A DNA stretch of 64,000 nt from Anoplopoma fimbria (GCF_027596085.1 NW_026553339.1:1-64000), one strand, 5' to 3'. Positions 14,901 through 25,365 are shown, counted from the first letter of the stretch. Notes: generated by a model not told the origin, from the sequence alone. Made by a program: numbers and translations.

Positions 14901-17319
14901 GTCAGCTGACATAAATATGGAAGTATATTAACAGCAAAAGATTTGAAAGCGAACAGAACCAATTCTTAGTTCTACTCAGTCTACAAGTCATCATTGGAAA
15001 AGAGCAGAATCCGGTTTGAGAGTGCAATCCCAATCGTGCAGACGTTCGTTACTGAATGCTGCTTTGGCAGATTATGAGCATTTGTGATTGCAAGAAGTTA
15101 CTTGGGGAAAAATGGGTTACTAGCAGGCTGCAACAAGACACACTTGCATCCAGATGTCCGAGTCATGTCTTTATGAAAGTTAAAATCGGTGCAAAGAAAA
15201 AGCTTTGCCTCTGAAAATATTGCCCCTCTGTAAAGAGCGACTGCCCATCATACCACTTTTTTGTAATTTACATTTTTCTTGACTATACATCTTATTGTTT
15301 AACCTTCAAATTTACATATTGTGGGCACTGTAGCTTAAAAGTTTAGTCAAATTGATCCCCTTATCGTCACATAATTCACATCAAAATGTCAGATTTGCAC
15401 CAAGCCTATTTTGAAAATGCAGTCTTTCGGAATGTAGCCACACCACATAATACTGTTATTAGTTTGAAAAAAATGTATGTGAATAGTAAACAATAACAGC
15501 AAGTTTGAGTAAAGTTTGGAGAGCTTGTGTCATCGTCGTCGTCCTCTCCCCTCCAACTGTTTTAACACACAGGCTTACCGGCGGCCGAAACGGCATGCCA
15601 CACGAGTTCACACACACAATGGCAGTTTTTTCCCTGCCAGGGGAGGAAAAAACTTTTTTCCCAGGAGCAGTATATCTGACTGAGATCTGTTTTCTCACTG
15701 ACTGACTGTGGGAATGGGGACGGGATACTGATACTTATAAAGAGGAGGTTCTCGTTCTCTCTCTTAGTGTAAGAGTGCATTATGTCTGATAGAGGTTGAT
15801 ACAGTGAGCACCAGACTGTATATTTGGTGATGTTATTTTGGTGACTTATAGTCATTTACCAATTGTAATTCAAAATATTGAATGTACTGCGAATGAAGTA
15901 TTGACCAAAGATAGTTATACAGGGGTGATTCAATATTTATCTTGCACATTTAAATAGGGGTGGCCTACTGACTTTGTCACTCCTGTATTTCACAAGTGAA
16001 TCCAAATACCAAATTTGAAAACTTTTAAGTTCATAAGGTTAAGACAGTCAGCGCCAGTAAAAAATGAGTAGCTGCTACATAATGTTAATGTTGTAAACTT
16101 TGCTAGGGAGAAAGTGGTATCTAATGTTGAATGTTAATTTGCCAATCTGGTAGTCAGAATTCAGACACACATGCAACAGTGTTCGTATCACTTGAATTTA
16201 AGGGTGCATTGTAGGCCGCAGAGCAGGAGAGCAATGCTGCAACTTTGACTAGTTTTGATTATCTCTATTGTCCAGCGATAACTACATACATTCAAAATCT
16301 TTTTTTTGTTTTAATCACAACATAACATTAAAAACCAAACTATGATCACTTACATCAATCTCTCCTTCATCAATCTCTCCATCATCCTCATCCTTCTTCT
16401 TGTCTCTGAAGGAATCTCTGCGCATCCTCTCAGGCCCTTTGGAGTCACCCGACCTCTTGAAATCACTGTCTTTAGGAGACGGGGGAAGGATGGGTTTCTT
16501 TTCCTTCCTCTTATTGCTCTTGTCCTCAGTCTCCTCCTCTTCTTCTCCCTCCGCTTTTATGTCTTCATCATCTTCCTCTTCTTCGTGTGCAGGGATACTG
16601 GGTTCCTCTGGGACCTCCTCGTCATAATCCAGCTCATGCTCGTCCAGCTCCCGGGAAACAGACACCGGGTCATCCTTCATCTTCATCTCCCTCACCACGA
16701 CAGCTCTCCTCCTCTCCTCTGCTCTCATCCCTTCTTCCTCCTCAGCCTTGATTTTGTCTTCTTCTCCCTCATCATCATCCACCTCAGCTGTCTCCCAATC
16801 TGCATAGCTGTTCTTTCTGTGGTCACTGTATTCTTCTTCCCCGTCTTCTCCATCCTCTTCAGGAATGAAGCTCTTGCCCTGTTCTGAGTCTGGAGACTGT
16901 GGGGTGTCAATGACTCCATCCTCTTGCTCCTCTCCTTCCTTCTCGTCCTCCCCATCCAACTGTTCCCCCTGCGGCCCATCTTCGTCCCCATCCATCAGCA
17001 AAATGGTCCCATCCTCCTGTCCCATCCCTTCTGTTTCTCCTACAGGCTCCTCATCCTCTGGGTCAGAGACAAAGTCGGGCACCACCTCATTGTCTTCTTC
17101 TCCATCCTCTTCTAATTTCGAATCTCTTCTTTGGCTCCACAACACCTCTTCCTCCTCCTCAACAAGCTCCCCATTCTCCTCCTCATGGAGTATCTCACTG
17201 TCAGAGATGACCCCGTCCTCCTCTTCATCAGGAGAATCCAGCAGCTCACTGTCAGAAAGGCCCTTCTCCTCCTCCTCAGGAGACTGAGGGGACTGGGTAG
17301 GGCTTTCAGGAGTATCCAT
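944..17319 (-). CDS. zc3h18: zc3h18, zinc finger CCCH domain-containing protein 18 (3'-incomplete, 10 coding exons in window)
   Basis: ZC3H18 (NHN1) is a nuclear protein that links the cap-binding complex to RNA export and exosome decay. Coding exons, 5' to 3' on the minus strand, are 17319-16354, 14615-14531, 13948-13800, 13542-13447, 12981-12839, 11883-11854, 11653-11539, 11180-10915, 3944-3762 and 1069-944. All junctions are GT-AG and every phase agrees, giving about 720 residues before the left edge. Seen in order: an acidic N-terminus with the family signature RELDEHELDYDEEVPEE; a CCCH finger C-x7-C-x5-C-x3-H at about residues 345-363; a proline run (PPPPPP) near 410; the segments WERGLRHAKE and DFEEKRFNVTIGEDEREFD; WRGGQYENFRVQYTE; an Arg/Glu coiled region (about 530-600); DEWKDPWRRSKSP; and an RS domain. 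The start is the ATG just after an acceptor at 17331-17332, as in mammals where exon 1 is also non-coding. The remaining C-terminus lies left of position 1. Confidence 0.96.
2043..2540 (+). repeat. L2-type LINE 3' end fragment
   Basis: It matches the last part of the L2 tail seen at 1-796 and 43253-44048: one CTGCTGACACCCACTGCTAC unit, the TCCATCCTGGGAGAAGGATC block, the GAGGCAAATTTGTAATTTGTG tail and a final AATTGAATTGAA. It has many point differences and small gaps, so it is an older copy. Confidence 0.8.
2707..2960 (+). repeat. tRNA-derived SINE (family A, copy 1)
   Basis: It starts GGGCGGCTGTGGCACATGAG with an A-box-like block (tggcacatgaggtag) and a B-box-like block (ggtggttcaaaccc), as in a Pol III tRNA-type promoter. 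It ends with a tail (ccccattgtgggactaataa) followed by (ATT)n. A nearly identical copy lies at 46752-46982. The tail resembles the reverse complement of the LINE tail at 8538-8590 and 45826-45895, a usual SINE/LINE partnership. Confidence 0.8.
3105..3245 (-). repeat. SINE fragment (family B, reverse)
   Basis: The blocks cattcacaccta, caaggtgccacctgtccatc and cattcacacccattcat match the reverse complement of the body of the family B SINE at 27052-27348. Head and tail are missing. Confidence 0.6.
3762..3944 (-). CDS. zc3h18: zc3h18 coding exon (DEWKDPWRRSKSP segment)
   Basis: This 183-bp exon is isolated between introns of 2.7 and 7.0 kb. On the minus strand it runs from acceptor TCTTCTCAG to donor GTAGGA, phase 2 in and out. 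It encodes EPPSKKE, then RPDEWKDPWRRSKSP, and ends SLSNSSR, in the same order as mammalian ZC3H18. Its last codon joins the next exon to rebuild SNSSRSSSRSSS, a strong check on both boundaries. An open frame on the plus strand (3677-4045) is a shadow of this exon. Confidence 0.95.
4012..4652 (+). repeat. L2-type LINE 3' end fragment
   Basis: It begins GCAAGGCTTAAGACTC, matching the end of the L2 coding region, continues with TAGTTAGGGCTGG and CCAGCCCCTC, and ends with the gaggtaaagttgtga tail and AATAAAATAAAATTG. It is an old copy, starting only about 70 bp from the acceptor of the zc3h18 exon at 3762-3944. Confidence 0.75.
5091..5231 (+). repeat. L2-type LINE extreme 3' end
   Basis: It matches the final 140 bp of the L2 tail (GGGGAGTTTTTCCTGTGCCG to AATTGAATTGA) and little else. 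This is a strongly 5'-truncated insertion, typical of target-primed reverse transcription. Confidence 0.8.
5797..5872 (-). repeat. L2-type LINE extreme 3' end, reverse orientation
   Basis: TTCAATTCAATTCAATTTAT followed by a stretch ending TTTACAATCTGTAAA is the reverse complement of the last part of the L2 tail, about 75 bp with one internal gap. Confidence 0.7.
8538..8590 (-). repeat. LINE tail fragment (GATAAGATAAG type)
   Basis: The block agataagataagcctttattagtcccgcagcggggaaattt is shared with 45826-45895. It is the reverse of a non-LTR 3' tail that ends in repeats of TTATC, common in teleosts. Confidence 0.6.
10915..11180 (-). CDS. zc3h18: zc3h18 coding exon (Arg/Glu-rich coiled region)
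   Basis: This 266-bp exon has acceptor TCGATAG and donor GTAAGT, phase 0 in and phase 2 out. It encodes alternating R/E/D repeats (RERERDHRERERRQRERERE), then RRKEEWERDRMKRDEKER and a proline-rich end. The plus-strand frames here (10938-11231, 10940-11314) are shadows. Confidence 0.95.
11539..11653 (-). CDS. zc3h18: zc3h18 coding exon (WRGGQYENFRVQYTE)
   Basis: Acceptor CTCCACAG, donor GTGAGT, 115 bp, phase 2 in and phase 0 out. It encodes DPYADPYYDYEMEALWRGGQ and continues with YENFRVQYTEAP, nearly the same as in mammalian ZC3H18. Confidence 0.96.
11854..11883 (-). CDS. zc3h18: zc3h18 30-bp micro-exon
   Basis: It is flanked by TTTCAG and GTAAGT and encodes EMDFRDPVY between the split codons. 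It keeps phase 2 on both sides, so it could be skipped without a frame change. It was inferred from phase and splice sites, since it is too short to see as an open frame. Confidence 0.85.
11884..12838 (-). other. zc3h18 intron
   Basis: AT-rich intron of 955 bp. A G-run (12115-12126) and an A-run near 12200 are the only low-complexity tracts. The 87-codon plus-strand frame at 12360-12623 has no recognisable features. Confidence 0.6.
12839..12981 (-). CDS. zc3h18: zc3h18 coding exon (EEKRFNVTIGEDEREFD)
   Basis: Acceptor CCCGTAG, donor GTAATA, 143 bp, phase 0 in and phase 2 out. It encodes VLKKATIRKEQEPDFEEKRF and NVTIGEDEREFDKEND, strongly conserved with mammals. The donor GTAATA is weaker than its neighbours; reading on would meet a TAA one codon later, so unspliced message would truncate the protein. 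Confidence 0.95.
13447..13542 (-). CDS. zc3h18: zc3h18 coding exon (proline run, WERGLRHAKE)
   Basis: Acceptor TTTTAG, donor GTAAAC, 96 bp, phase 0 on both sides. It encodes AGPAVEELPPPPPPVEPPVE and then SAWERGLRHAKE, matching the mammalian order. Confidence 0.95.
13800..13948 (-). CDS. zc3h18: zc3h18 coding exon (second half of CCCH finger)
   Basis: Acceptor TTCTCTCCAG, donor GTACGT, 149 bp, phase 1 in and phase 0 out. It encodes the rest of the zinc finger (NCTWGMNCRFIH) and GVNDKGNYSLISKPD, ending PNNPW. The intron splits the finger after the first Cys. Confidence 0.97.
14531..14615 (-). CDS. zc3h18: zc3h18 coding exon (first Cys of CCCH finger)
   Basis: Acceptor TGCAG, donor GTATGT, 85 bp, phase 0 in and phase 1 out. 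It encodes DDDLEEGEVKDPSDRK and RPRPICRFFIK, the lead-in and first zinc ligand. Confidence 0.96.
14616..16353 (-). other. zc3h18 intron (1.7 kb)
   Basis: No repeat or RNA gene was recognised. Open frames at 15459-15855 on both strands overlap each other, have no coding character and are treated as chance. Confidence 0.6.
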
Positions 17320-17330
17320 TAGAGAATATT
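16354..17330 (-). CDS. zc3h18: zc3h18 exon 2 (start codon and acidic N-terminus)
   Basis: It runs from acceptor TTTACACCAG at 17331-17332 to donor GTAAGT; translation starts at 17319 (MDTPESPTQSPQSPEEEE). It encodes 322 residues dominated by Glu, Asp and Ser, with casein-kinase-2-like SD/E sites, and the family signature RELDEHELDYDEEVPEE near residues 240-256. It ends DDGEIDEGEID in phase 0. The acidic domain is longer than in the mammalian protein. Serine-rich frames on the opposite strand are shadows. Confidence 0.97.
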
Positions 17331-18503
17331 CTGGTGTAAAAAGAAAAACAGCAGTCTGTAAAAACAATCAACATGTTATATCCTAACTGAGCCCATCCTT
17401 TGATAGTAAACTTCTGCATTTCTATGCAATTAAAATACATCATGCCATACTCCATTCAAATACCTGTCAATGTAACATATGTCATAGGTTACATACAAGG
17501 TAGAATAGGATTTTGAACATTAACTTACCAATAAAATTATGAAAAAACAAATCATGTACCCAAAGAAAATCTAAGCAAATTACCACAACCCAAAGTTTTG
17601 GATGATGTAAAAATACTGATGGTATTATGGGAGTATTACAAGACACTTAATTTAATATTGTAAATATCTTACGTATATACCTACGAATTGAGTTTGGCAT
17701 ATGTAGGACTCTTCATAATAAAGTAGACCAAAGGCGTTGGACTAAATAACACACTACAATGTACAACAGCAAACTAACCGTTTGTAATTGTGTAGCCTCG
17801 AAATTGCCTGAGCAAATAAAACTAGCCAGCTTGCTAACACACTGGCTATGTAAATTGAGAGGACAAAAGCTATATTTTTAAAAAACCGTTTGTATTAGAG
17901 TAAGACATAATAATATGCGTATAATCGAGAACTGTATATGCTTAATGAAAGTTAGCTTCCCGTGCTGCTAATTCAACAGCAAAGCAAAATCCTAGCAACT
18001 AGCAAGCTAGCTAACAACTAGCGATAACGTTATCTGCCGATGGTAGGAGTTTATAAAACCTCATAAAACGTGACTGCAAATGTCTCGTAAGGGTTCCATG
18101 GGGAAGTTCACGTTACCGACTAACGTGAACATACTGAGACAACATGTCCATGTTTGTAAATGCTTAAGTTCAGCTGCGTTGAAAAATGACTGGTATTGCA
18201 CTTCTAATAGCTGGGTCGCAAGAAGGCCCATAACTTCAACGTCAACGCGGAGAGCTTGCTAACCACCGAGCACAATGCCCAGCCCGAACAGCGAATCGTC
18301 CTGGAAGCATATAAACAAATAAACTGGTATTACTAGGTGCAAGGCTAACCGGACACAGCCGCTTTAACAAAGAGCGGACATTGCAGCACACTCGTCCGTA
18401 GTTCGAGAAGCAATACATCCATCCCTGTAGCTAGCTATATGCTAAAAGCGCAGCTACACTCTGTAGCTGCTAGCTGCTAACAACCACACATTTTTTCATT
18501 CAC
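17331..18503 (-). other. zc3h18 intron 1 (in the 5' UTR)
   Basis: It separates the non-coding first exon from the start-codon exon. It is AT-rich, with several CTAGCTAG-like patches (for example 18003-18012 and 18430-18480). No gene or repeat was recognised. Confidence 0.6.
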
Positions 18504-18690
18504 CTTGCCGACCCGGAGCTCTTCAAAGACAGCACTGCTGCGTTAAGAACTGCCCTCTCCTGCTGATGTTCTTTTTTTTTTTGTTAGTCTACAATAAATA
18601 TTTTAGGGGTTTATTTAACAGCTATGGTAGAGAAAATATAACAGTCCTCACGCCACAGCGAGAGCGGCCATTACCTCGACGTCATCAACA
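18504..18690 (-). promoter_or_regulatory. zc3h18: zc3h18 non-coding exon 1 and core promoter region
   Basis: On the minus strand a good donor (GCAAG then GTGAAT) ends an exon at 18504; upstream is GAGCTCCGGGTCGG. A CRE-like TGACGTCG lies at 18677-18684, next to AATGGCCGCT, which resembles the ATGG core common at TATA-less housekeeping promoters. The true transcription start was not determined; it is probably between about 18550 and 18675. Confidence 0.6.
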
Positions 18691-19362
18691 TACGACAATC
18701 CAGTAGGGGAAAAAAACCGCGCAGTAATTGAATAGGGACCGATCTGAGATCATTATGTGGGTCAGATTGTTGGCCCTTGTGATGTGATCATGAGAACTAA
18801 ATCCGATTTACGTTCAGTGACAGCGGCCCAACTGCAGCTTTTATTTTTCGTTATTATGTGATCATGTTATGTTATGTTATGTTGTCGTTTCTGCGCAAAT
18901 TTAAACTTTGATAGGATATTTAACATTTACATTTCATAACATTTTGACAGGGTTTGAATTTAAAATGAATGTGATAGCATTGTAATCTTGGCAGCAGTTG
19001 ACATAAGTATCTCCACTAAAGGTCCACTTACTCACTTAATCATCTGCACATGAAGACTCTACTGATGGAAGCCATACAATCTTGAATATGATATTGAAAA
19101 CATGTTCTAAACCAGAAACGTCCTTTTCTTCCACTTCTGCAAAAATACAGTTAGAAAAAACTTTGGTGTATTTGTTTTTGTGTGTGTGTTTATCTGACAC
19201 AAACAGAACCTCAGTTTTGGACAGAGTTGTATATTATAGTAAGTAGTGTTTATTTTGCGAGCTATTGTTAGGTTTATTACTCTTTAGATCAATAATCCAC
19301 TTAGTATAATTCAACTTCATCCTTTCTTAACTTTAATACATTTTAGCCCACTACACTCACAT
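18691..19362. other. intergenic spacer
   Basis: AT-rich sequence with a short TTATG repeat near 18870-18885. No gene or repeat family was recognised. Confidence 0.5.
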
Positions 19363-19690
19363 TACTAATACATTAGTCACATTACTAATACTATTCCCTA
19401 TATCATTATTGACATTCTACTATAGTCATTGCTGCTTTTATAAGTAGTCTTAATTTTTTTCCTTCGTTACTCTGCTTATTACTGTGATTATATAAATAAT
19501 TTGGCAGGTTCCCAGGAATCGGGGTTATATTTGGACTGTCATCGTGCCACCTGCTGAGGCCTTGCTGACACCCACTACTACTACCACTATCATTATTAGT
19601 CACATTACTATTATTATTGCCTGTACTATTACGCTTATTGACTTTGCTTCTACCCTGGAGTCTTTGTGCTTTCTCGCTTCCGTTCTTGAC
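19363..19690 (+). repeat. rearranged L2-type LINE 3' tail pieces
   Basis: Two pieces of the L2 tail are joined out of order. The piece at 19370-19500 (cacattactaatactattcc, ctgcttttataagtagtctt) normally lies after the piece at 19500-19680 (cccaggaatcggggttat, tgctgacacccactactact). The order suggests an insertion or duplication within the tail. Confidence 0.65.
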
Positions 19691-20895
19691 ATTTGTACAT
19701 TTCTGGACATTTGTTCATTTCTGGACACTTACGTGACTGGATAATGACCTTCCTGGATGATTTACTTTTTGGACAATTTCTGGTTTCTTATCTCTCTGGA
19801 TATTTGTCTTCCTTGACACTTACTTCTCTGGAAATTGACATTGCTGGACACTTACTTTCTCAGTTACTTAACTCTCTTGAGACTGACCTTTCTGGATACT
19901 TAACTGTCTGGAACCTACATTTTCAGATGCCCTCATTCGGGACGCTTCCTCCCATAGACATGTCACACCCAACTCTAAGGCCAACAAACAGAAGCACTGG
20001 ACAGATTTGTGGTTATGGTTAATGCTGCACTAGGCCATCTGCATACAATTCTGCAGCTTTTAATCGCATGCAGATGGACCAACACCATCGCAACCAACTC
20101 AGCTCGCCTCGGTTTAAAAGCATCCACAGGGGGAAAGCAAGTGTTTTAAAATGCACACTTACTTTTGCCCATCAATCTGGAAGGTGAAGCATTTAGAACA
20201 GTTCACCTCTGGACATTGTTGACAAACAGGGCGGAACTGATGCCGATGTACTGGATAGGACTGGCAAGGCCAGAGGATGCATTCATCCAACTTAAGAACA
20301 TCTGGAGTTCAAGGGACCTGGCCATCACAACAAAGATCCTGGATCTTCAACACCAATGTGAGTCAGTTCTGCTGGAGTCGAAACATGGAGAACCTTTCTC
20401 AGTAAACAAAATCCAAACTCTTCATCAATAACTGACCTTTCTGGATACTTAACTGGCCCGACACCATCAGTAACAAAGATCTGTGGCAAAGAACCAACCT
20501 CACCATGCTGAGGAAGAGATCATCCGTTGGAGATGGAGACATCCGCAAACACCCAAATGTAAAGGCCAGTGGAACAAACAGAAGCACTGGACAGAGTTTG
20601 TGGCAGAGAGGTGGAGGCAGAATGCGGATCACTGGGGACATCTGCATACACCGGGATCTGGAGCTTTTAATCGCATGCAGATGGACTATAAGTCTGACCT
20701 GCTCCCAACAGCAGTACCTGGCTCTGCAGTGTTTTCCTATGGTCACTTACCACATGTCTTTCCAGATACTTCACTTTTTGGCCACTTACCTCTCTGGTTA
20801 CTTTCTTTAATGGATACTTACATGTCTGGATGCCTATCTATCTGGTCATTTGTACCTTTCTCATCACTTACCTCTCTGGATCTTCCATGTCACCC
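19680..20895. repeat. degenerate CTGGACACTTAC minisatellite split by an inserted block
   Basis: From 19680 to 19940 and again from 20740 to 20890 the sequence is built of diverged units around TTTCTGGACACTTAC / TCTCTGGATACTTAC. Between them, 19945-20735 is different. It contains two related sub-blocks: aacagaagcactggacaga at about 19985 and 20577, and gcttttaatcgcatgcagat at about 20055 and 20663. Plus-strand frames here (19693-20022, 20165-20431, 20483-20986) follow the repeat and are not called genes. Confidence 0.55.
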
Positions 20896-21835
20896 TCCTT
20901 TTGATTCTTCTTTTTTCTCCCTCTTGTGTTTTATTCTTTTCGTCACTGCATTAATGGAATTTTATCGATCCATCAATCCTAAATGAATGATTCATTAGTG
21001 AAGTTTCAGTTTGATTTACTCATAAAATGGTGGACTTTTAAAGTGTTTTGGTTCTCTGGTTTCTTTCTTCTCATCATCATCATCATATCTGATTTGTAGA
21101 AGTCTGCGTCCTTTCAGCCTCTAGCCACTAGATGGAAGCAGTTACCTTCCATTCATGCATCAGAGGTTGGGTTAATAAGCATCCTGAAGACATGACCCAG
21201 GGCGGATTAAACGAGGGCCTAGTTTTTTTAGATTTAGATTTGAAAGTGTGATAAAACAATAACAAAAATTATCCTAAAGAGGTGCTGAAATGCAAATACA
21301 ATATCATGTAAAAGGTTTCTCAAGCAGGGTTGATAATACTACAGTTTGCATAGCATTTCAAAAAAAAAAATTTAAAGTTGTATTTTCAGACTAATGATGT
21401 GGGTCTTTATTAATTGTTATTGCTATTATTATTTTGGTTATTATTATTATTATTATTATTATTATGGTTATTATTATTATTATTATTGTGGTTGTTGTTG
21501 TTATTGTTATGATTATGGTAATTTATTATTTTGGTTGAATAGCCCCTTACTTCGAGAAATCTAAGCTATGTTTTTGGATTCATAGCCATCCTTTATAGTA
21601 TGGCTGTTCACATGTTTTTATATGAAATTGGGCCAAACCAAATGAAACTGCCTCATCTCGCTTGTTAACTTAAGGAGATATTTAGTATACACAGTGAAAA
21701 CCTTATACATTACACAGAAAGGCTGTGTCTTTTCAGCTTCTAGCCATTCGATGCCAGCAGTGACCTGACACCTAATGGTGACTTCAAATTACAGTTTTTA
21801 ATTTTTTATTTAACTCAAATTCTCATTTAGTGTTT
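20896..21835. other. intergenic AT-rich spacer with (ATT)n
   Basis: It contains an interrupted trinucleotide tract at about 21425-21490 (TTATTA repeats broken by GGTTATT). No gene was recognised. Confidence 0.55.
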
Positions 21836-23240
21836 TTTTCTTTTCTTTCATTATTTTCTACATTGCAGATTAATTACTGAAGAACTATGACTTGACACAT
21901 CTGAAATTAAGTAGTAAACCAAACAGTGTTAAAGGAACCAAAATACTGTATGTTTTATCGTTCAGATTCTTGGATGTAACCACCATTCACCCAGCATTAC
22001 AGTTGTGCACACTATTGGCTTTATCTTAACTATCTCCATGATTTAGTCACCTGGAATCATTTTCAATCAACAGGTGTGTCTTGTCGAATGTTGATTTGTG
22101 GAATTTCTTGTTGTGTGCCGAGGTAGTGTGTAAGTATACAGTAGCCCTATTGGACTACTGCAGTGATCCAGATTATGGCAAGAGCTGTTCACATAAAGAC
22201 AGTCCATTATTACTTTAAGACATGAAGGATCGGGACAAAATTTAAGAACTTTGAATATGTTCAAGCGCAGTCGCTTAAAGCCATCAAAGAAACTTGCTCT
22301 CATGAGGACAGCCCCACAAGAGGAGTTGCCTCTGCTGCAAGGGTTACGTTCTTTACAGTTACCAGCCTCAGAAATCACCAAATAACCTGACAGAGCAGAT
22401 CAGAGCCCAGATAAATACTTCACAGAGTTCAAGTAGCAGACACATCTCAAAATAAACTGTTCGGTGGAGACTACGTGAATCAGGTCTTAATGGTCGAATT
22501 GCTGCAAAGAGACCACAATTAATGGACACATTTTGGCCAGGAAACACAAGGAATTCACATTAGACCTGTGGAAAGCTTTGGTATAATGAGTCATTATTTG
22601 ATCATTTTGAATCCAACCGTCGTCTTTGTAAGAAGCAGAGAAGGTGAACGGATAGATCTGCATGTGTGGTTCCCACTGCGAGGCATGGAGGGGGAGGTGT
22701 GATGGTGAAGGGATGCTTTGCTGGTGAAACTGGTGATTTATTCAAAGTTCAATGCACCCTTAATCAGCATGGCTACCAAAGCCCTCTGCAGCGACATGCT
22801 ATCCCATCTGGTTTGGGCATGAGACCATCATTTGTTTTTCAACAGGACAAAGACCCCAAATGCATCACCAGGCTATGTGAGAGCTACATGACCAAGAGGG
22901 AGAGTGATGGAGTGCTGCATCAGATGACTTGGCCTCCACAAGCACCCGACCTCAAGCCAATTGAGATGGTTTGGGATGCAGAGTAAAAGAGAGCCAACAA
23001 ATGCCCAGTGAATATATTGGAACTCTATCAAGACTGATGGAAAACATTCCAGGTGACAACCTCATGAAGCTGTTTTAGATAATGCCAAGAGTGTGCAAAG
23101 CTGTCATCGAGGCAAAGTGACGTCATTGATGAATCTATCATGGTATGATACATATACACACAAACCCCATGGAAGTAAATAAAATAACAACTTTGTTGCT
23201 GATTTGTTACGTCACTGTGTACACTGAATGCAGGGATCAT
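21836..23240 (+). mobile_element. degenerate Tc1-type DNA transposon
   Basis: The ends resemble each other in inverted orientation: TTAGTCACCTGGAATCATTT near 22043 against aaacattccaggtgacaacctcat near 23041. The centre has a decayed Tc1 transposase C-terminal half. At 22666-22986 it reads FQQDKDPK, then WPPQAPDLKPIEMVWD, which are the second Asp and final Glu blocks of the DDE triad. The N-terminal half is out of frame with many breaks (22080-22640). It is clearly inactive and older than the two other Tc1 copies here. Confidence 0.8.
22666..22986 (+). pseudogene. Tc1 transposase C-terminal remnant
   Basis: A 106-codon frame keeps the Tc1 order: HGGGGVMVKGCFA (usually GGGSIMVWG), FQQDKDPK and PDLKPIEMVWD. 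It lacks the helix-turn-helix and the first catalytic Asp, so it cannot encode an active enzyme. Before it, matching codons can be followed only in shifting frames. Confidence 0.75.
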
Positions 23241-23895
23241 GAAAATTACTTTTTATGAGGGAAATCTTCTCTGATTCACACCTCACGTTTATTCACTCAT
23301 ATTCATACTTATATTATAGATGTTATCTCTTGACAGCAAAAGGAAACACAACAATCGCAAAGAGAAAATGTAAACTTATGGTGACCCAGTGTAACTGTCA
23401 TGTAAACGACAATAAGAGATTACTGAAGAGTTTTACTTTTTTCAGAAGACTGTAAACTGCAGTCATTCTGATACCAGTAGACACATCAATTGCAGTAATG
23501 TTGGTTTTAATTTGAAGTTCAGTGATGTTTAAAAGACTGTTGTCAATAAAGACTGTATTTTATCATTAATATCTTGCTGTGTAAATGAATATAGCAAGTG
23601 AAACAAATTCTCATTTTGCTTGGATCTCTTATACTCCTCTTGATGTCTCCAGATCTCATTGTGGAGTAAGCTAAATCATGATGACCAAAGAACTGGACCC
23701 ACAAGAGGCAGCCACTACCAGAAGGTGAGGGCAATTCCTCAAGCTGGAGCATTGACAACACATGACTTCCTCTCACAAAATTTCAAAGTAAAACAATACC
23801 ATGTTCCAGTTTTGACAATTTGGGTTCCCTCTCTGTCATTGCACTACATAGAGCATTGGAGAGGAGAGATGAGACAAAAGCTAAGCTAACCCATC
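23241..23895. other. intergenic spacer
   Basis: No recognisable gene or repeat. Frames at 23543-23776 and 23659-23889 overlap on opposite strands without coding features. Confidence 0.5.
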
Positions 23896-24400
23896 TAGGA
23901 TCTCAGGCTACTCAACTATCCTTCCTCCTGCTGGCAGTGGCAGAAAAATAATGTGGATGAAAGCAGCTGGAGGTCGGTGACTGTTGAGCCCACATCTTCA
24001 CAGAGACCTGGATACATCGTTCATCCTGGATCAAGCTGTACTTGACGGGCGGACAGCAGGACAGAGAGCAGGACTCGGATGGGACCAGAGGAGCTGGACT
24101 CTGTGTTTACATCATGATGCTTGGTGATCAAACACAGTCAAAGTTGATGGACAATGTTTTTACTCATGTTGAATTTTTAAAAGTGAAGATGTCGGCCATA
24201 TTATCTGACCAGAAAATTGTTTTTGTTGCTGCTGTTTACATTTCTTATGGTGCTAATTGAGAAAATGCACTACTGGAATGTACAACTGTTTCTGTTTTGT
24301 TTGTTTGTCATGTGCTTGTTGTGTTACAAATGGACTACAGTTGAATTTGGTTGTCCATCCCTGTGTTGCAAAATGACAATAAATGATTGTTGATCGTTGA
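23896..24400 (+). repeat. degenerate non-LTR retrotransposon fragment (endonuclease part plus 3' end)
   Basis: Around 24000 the plus strand reads like a LINE apurinic endonuclease (FTETWIHR, later a GTRGAGLCVYI-like block), then jumps to a 3' end with TGACAATAAATGATTG at about 24373-24388. The reverse transcriptase is absent, so it is internally deleted. Its clade is uncertain. Confidence 0.55.
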
Positions 24401-25360
24401 ATCCTTGAAAGCTCTGCCCTCTTCCGTCAGGGGTGCAAGCATCATTATGAAGTATGGTGTTGCACTTCATTCCTCTCCTTCAGGGTATACATCTCCTGGG
24501 TGTACATTCCTTTTCTGCATTATTCACTTTTTATTTTTGTATTCAATTCCATGTTGCTATATGAATATAAATGTATGTATATTTATAGTGAATATGTAAT
24601 GACCTTAGTGAATAGACTTAAATGTGTTTTGCAATGTCAACTCAATTTCTCTACTCCATAATCAATGAAAAAGGGGGGGAAAGGTAAACCATAATAGTTT
24701 GCTCACCTTGTATTGAGACGTATTATCTTAGTATGACTTTATCATATGCTATATTAGTACAATATGTTCTTTTGCAGATACTCAACTGTGAGTTTCTGAT
24801 GTTCTCATCATATATCATAGGGAATATCAGTCAGTGTGTCTTTTCGAAATTTTCTGTGTTGATAATAGTTGAATGTTTACTGATCTTTCTTCAGCTTTGT
24901 TCTCCTTGTTTCAGCCATCATGTCTAGTTCTGTGGAAGAACATTGACAGCAATAAAAAAACAAGTCAAATTCCTTGTTTGTGTTTGGCAAATAGGGGGGG
25001 GGGTGATTCTTTCTTTTTTTGCTAAATCACATTTTAATTCAGCAACAAAAAATGTCACCCTCAATGTCAACGATTTGATGACAATATGAATAAAATGAGC
25101 AAAATTTCCGTCTTATCCCACGAAGATTAGCAGAACCGTTTGCAACCACAAATCCACCACACTAAACTGTTACTGTCACGTTTCCGTATACAGACAAATG
25201 CGCATTAAAAAATAGGATGTTGTTTTAACTTATCTAGCTCTGTGTTTCTCAGTGATGCATGGTTAAACATCAGTGATGCATGGTTAAACTACAATCACAA
25301 CAATCCCCGGCTGGATAAAGAACAATATGGCTGCCAAGAATTATCAATATCAGAGCCTTA
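24401..25360. other. intergenic spacer
   Basis: AT-rich. It contains a 21-bp tandem duplication (cagtgatgcatggttaaac twice, 25250-25290) and a G-run near 24990-25003. Nothing else was recognised. Confidence 0.5.
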
Positions 25361-25365
25361 CCCCC

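Noticed and set aside
16400..17322. Several long plus-strand Ser/Leu-rich open frames
   Set aside because: They are the antisense of the acidic zc3h18 exon 2 (GAR codons read in reverse as Ser/Leu/Phe); no splice or start context supports them.
18080..18262. 60-codon plus-strand frame in zc3h18 intron 1
   Set aside because: No family resemblance and no splice partner; judged to be chance in a moderately GC-rich region.
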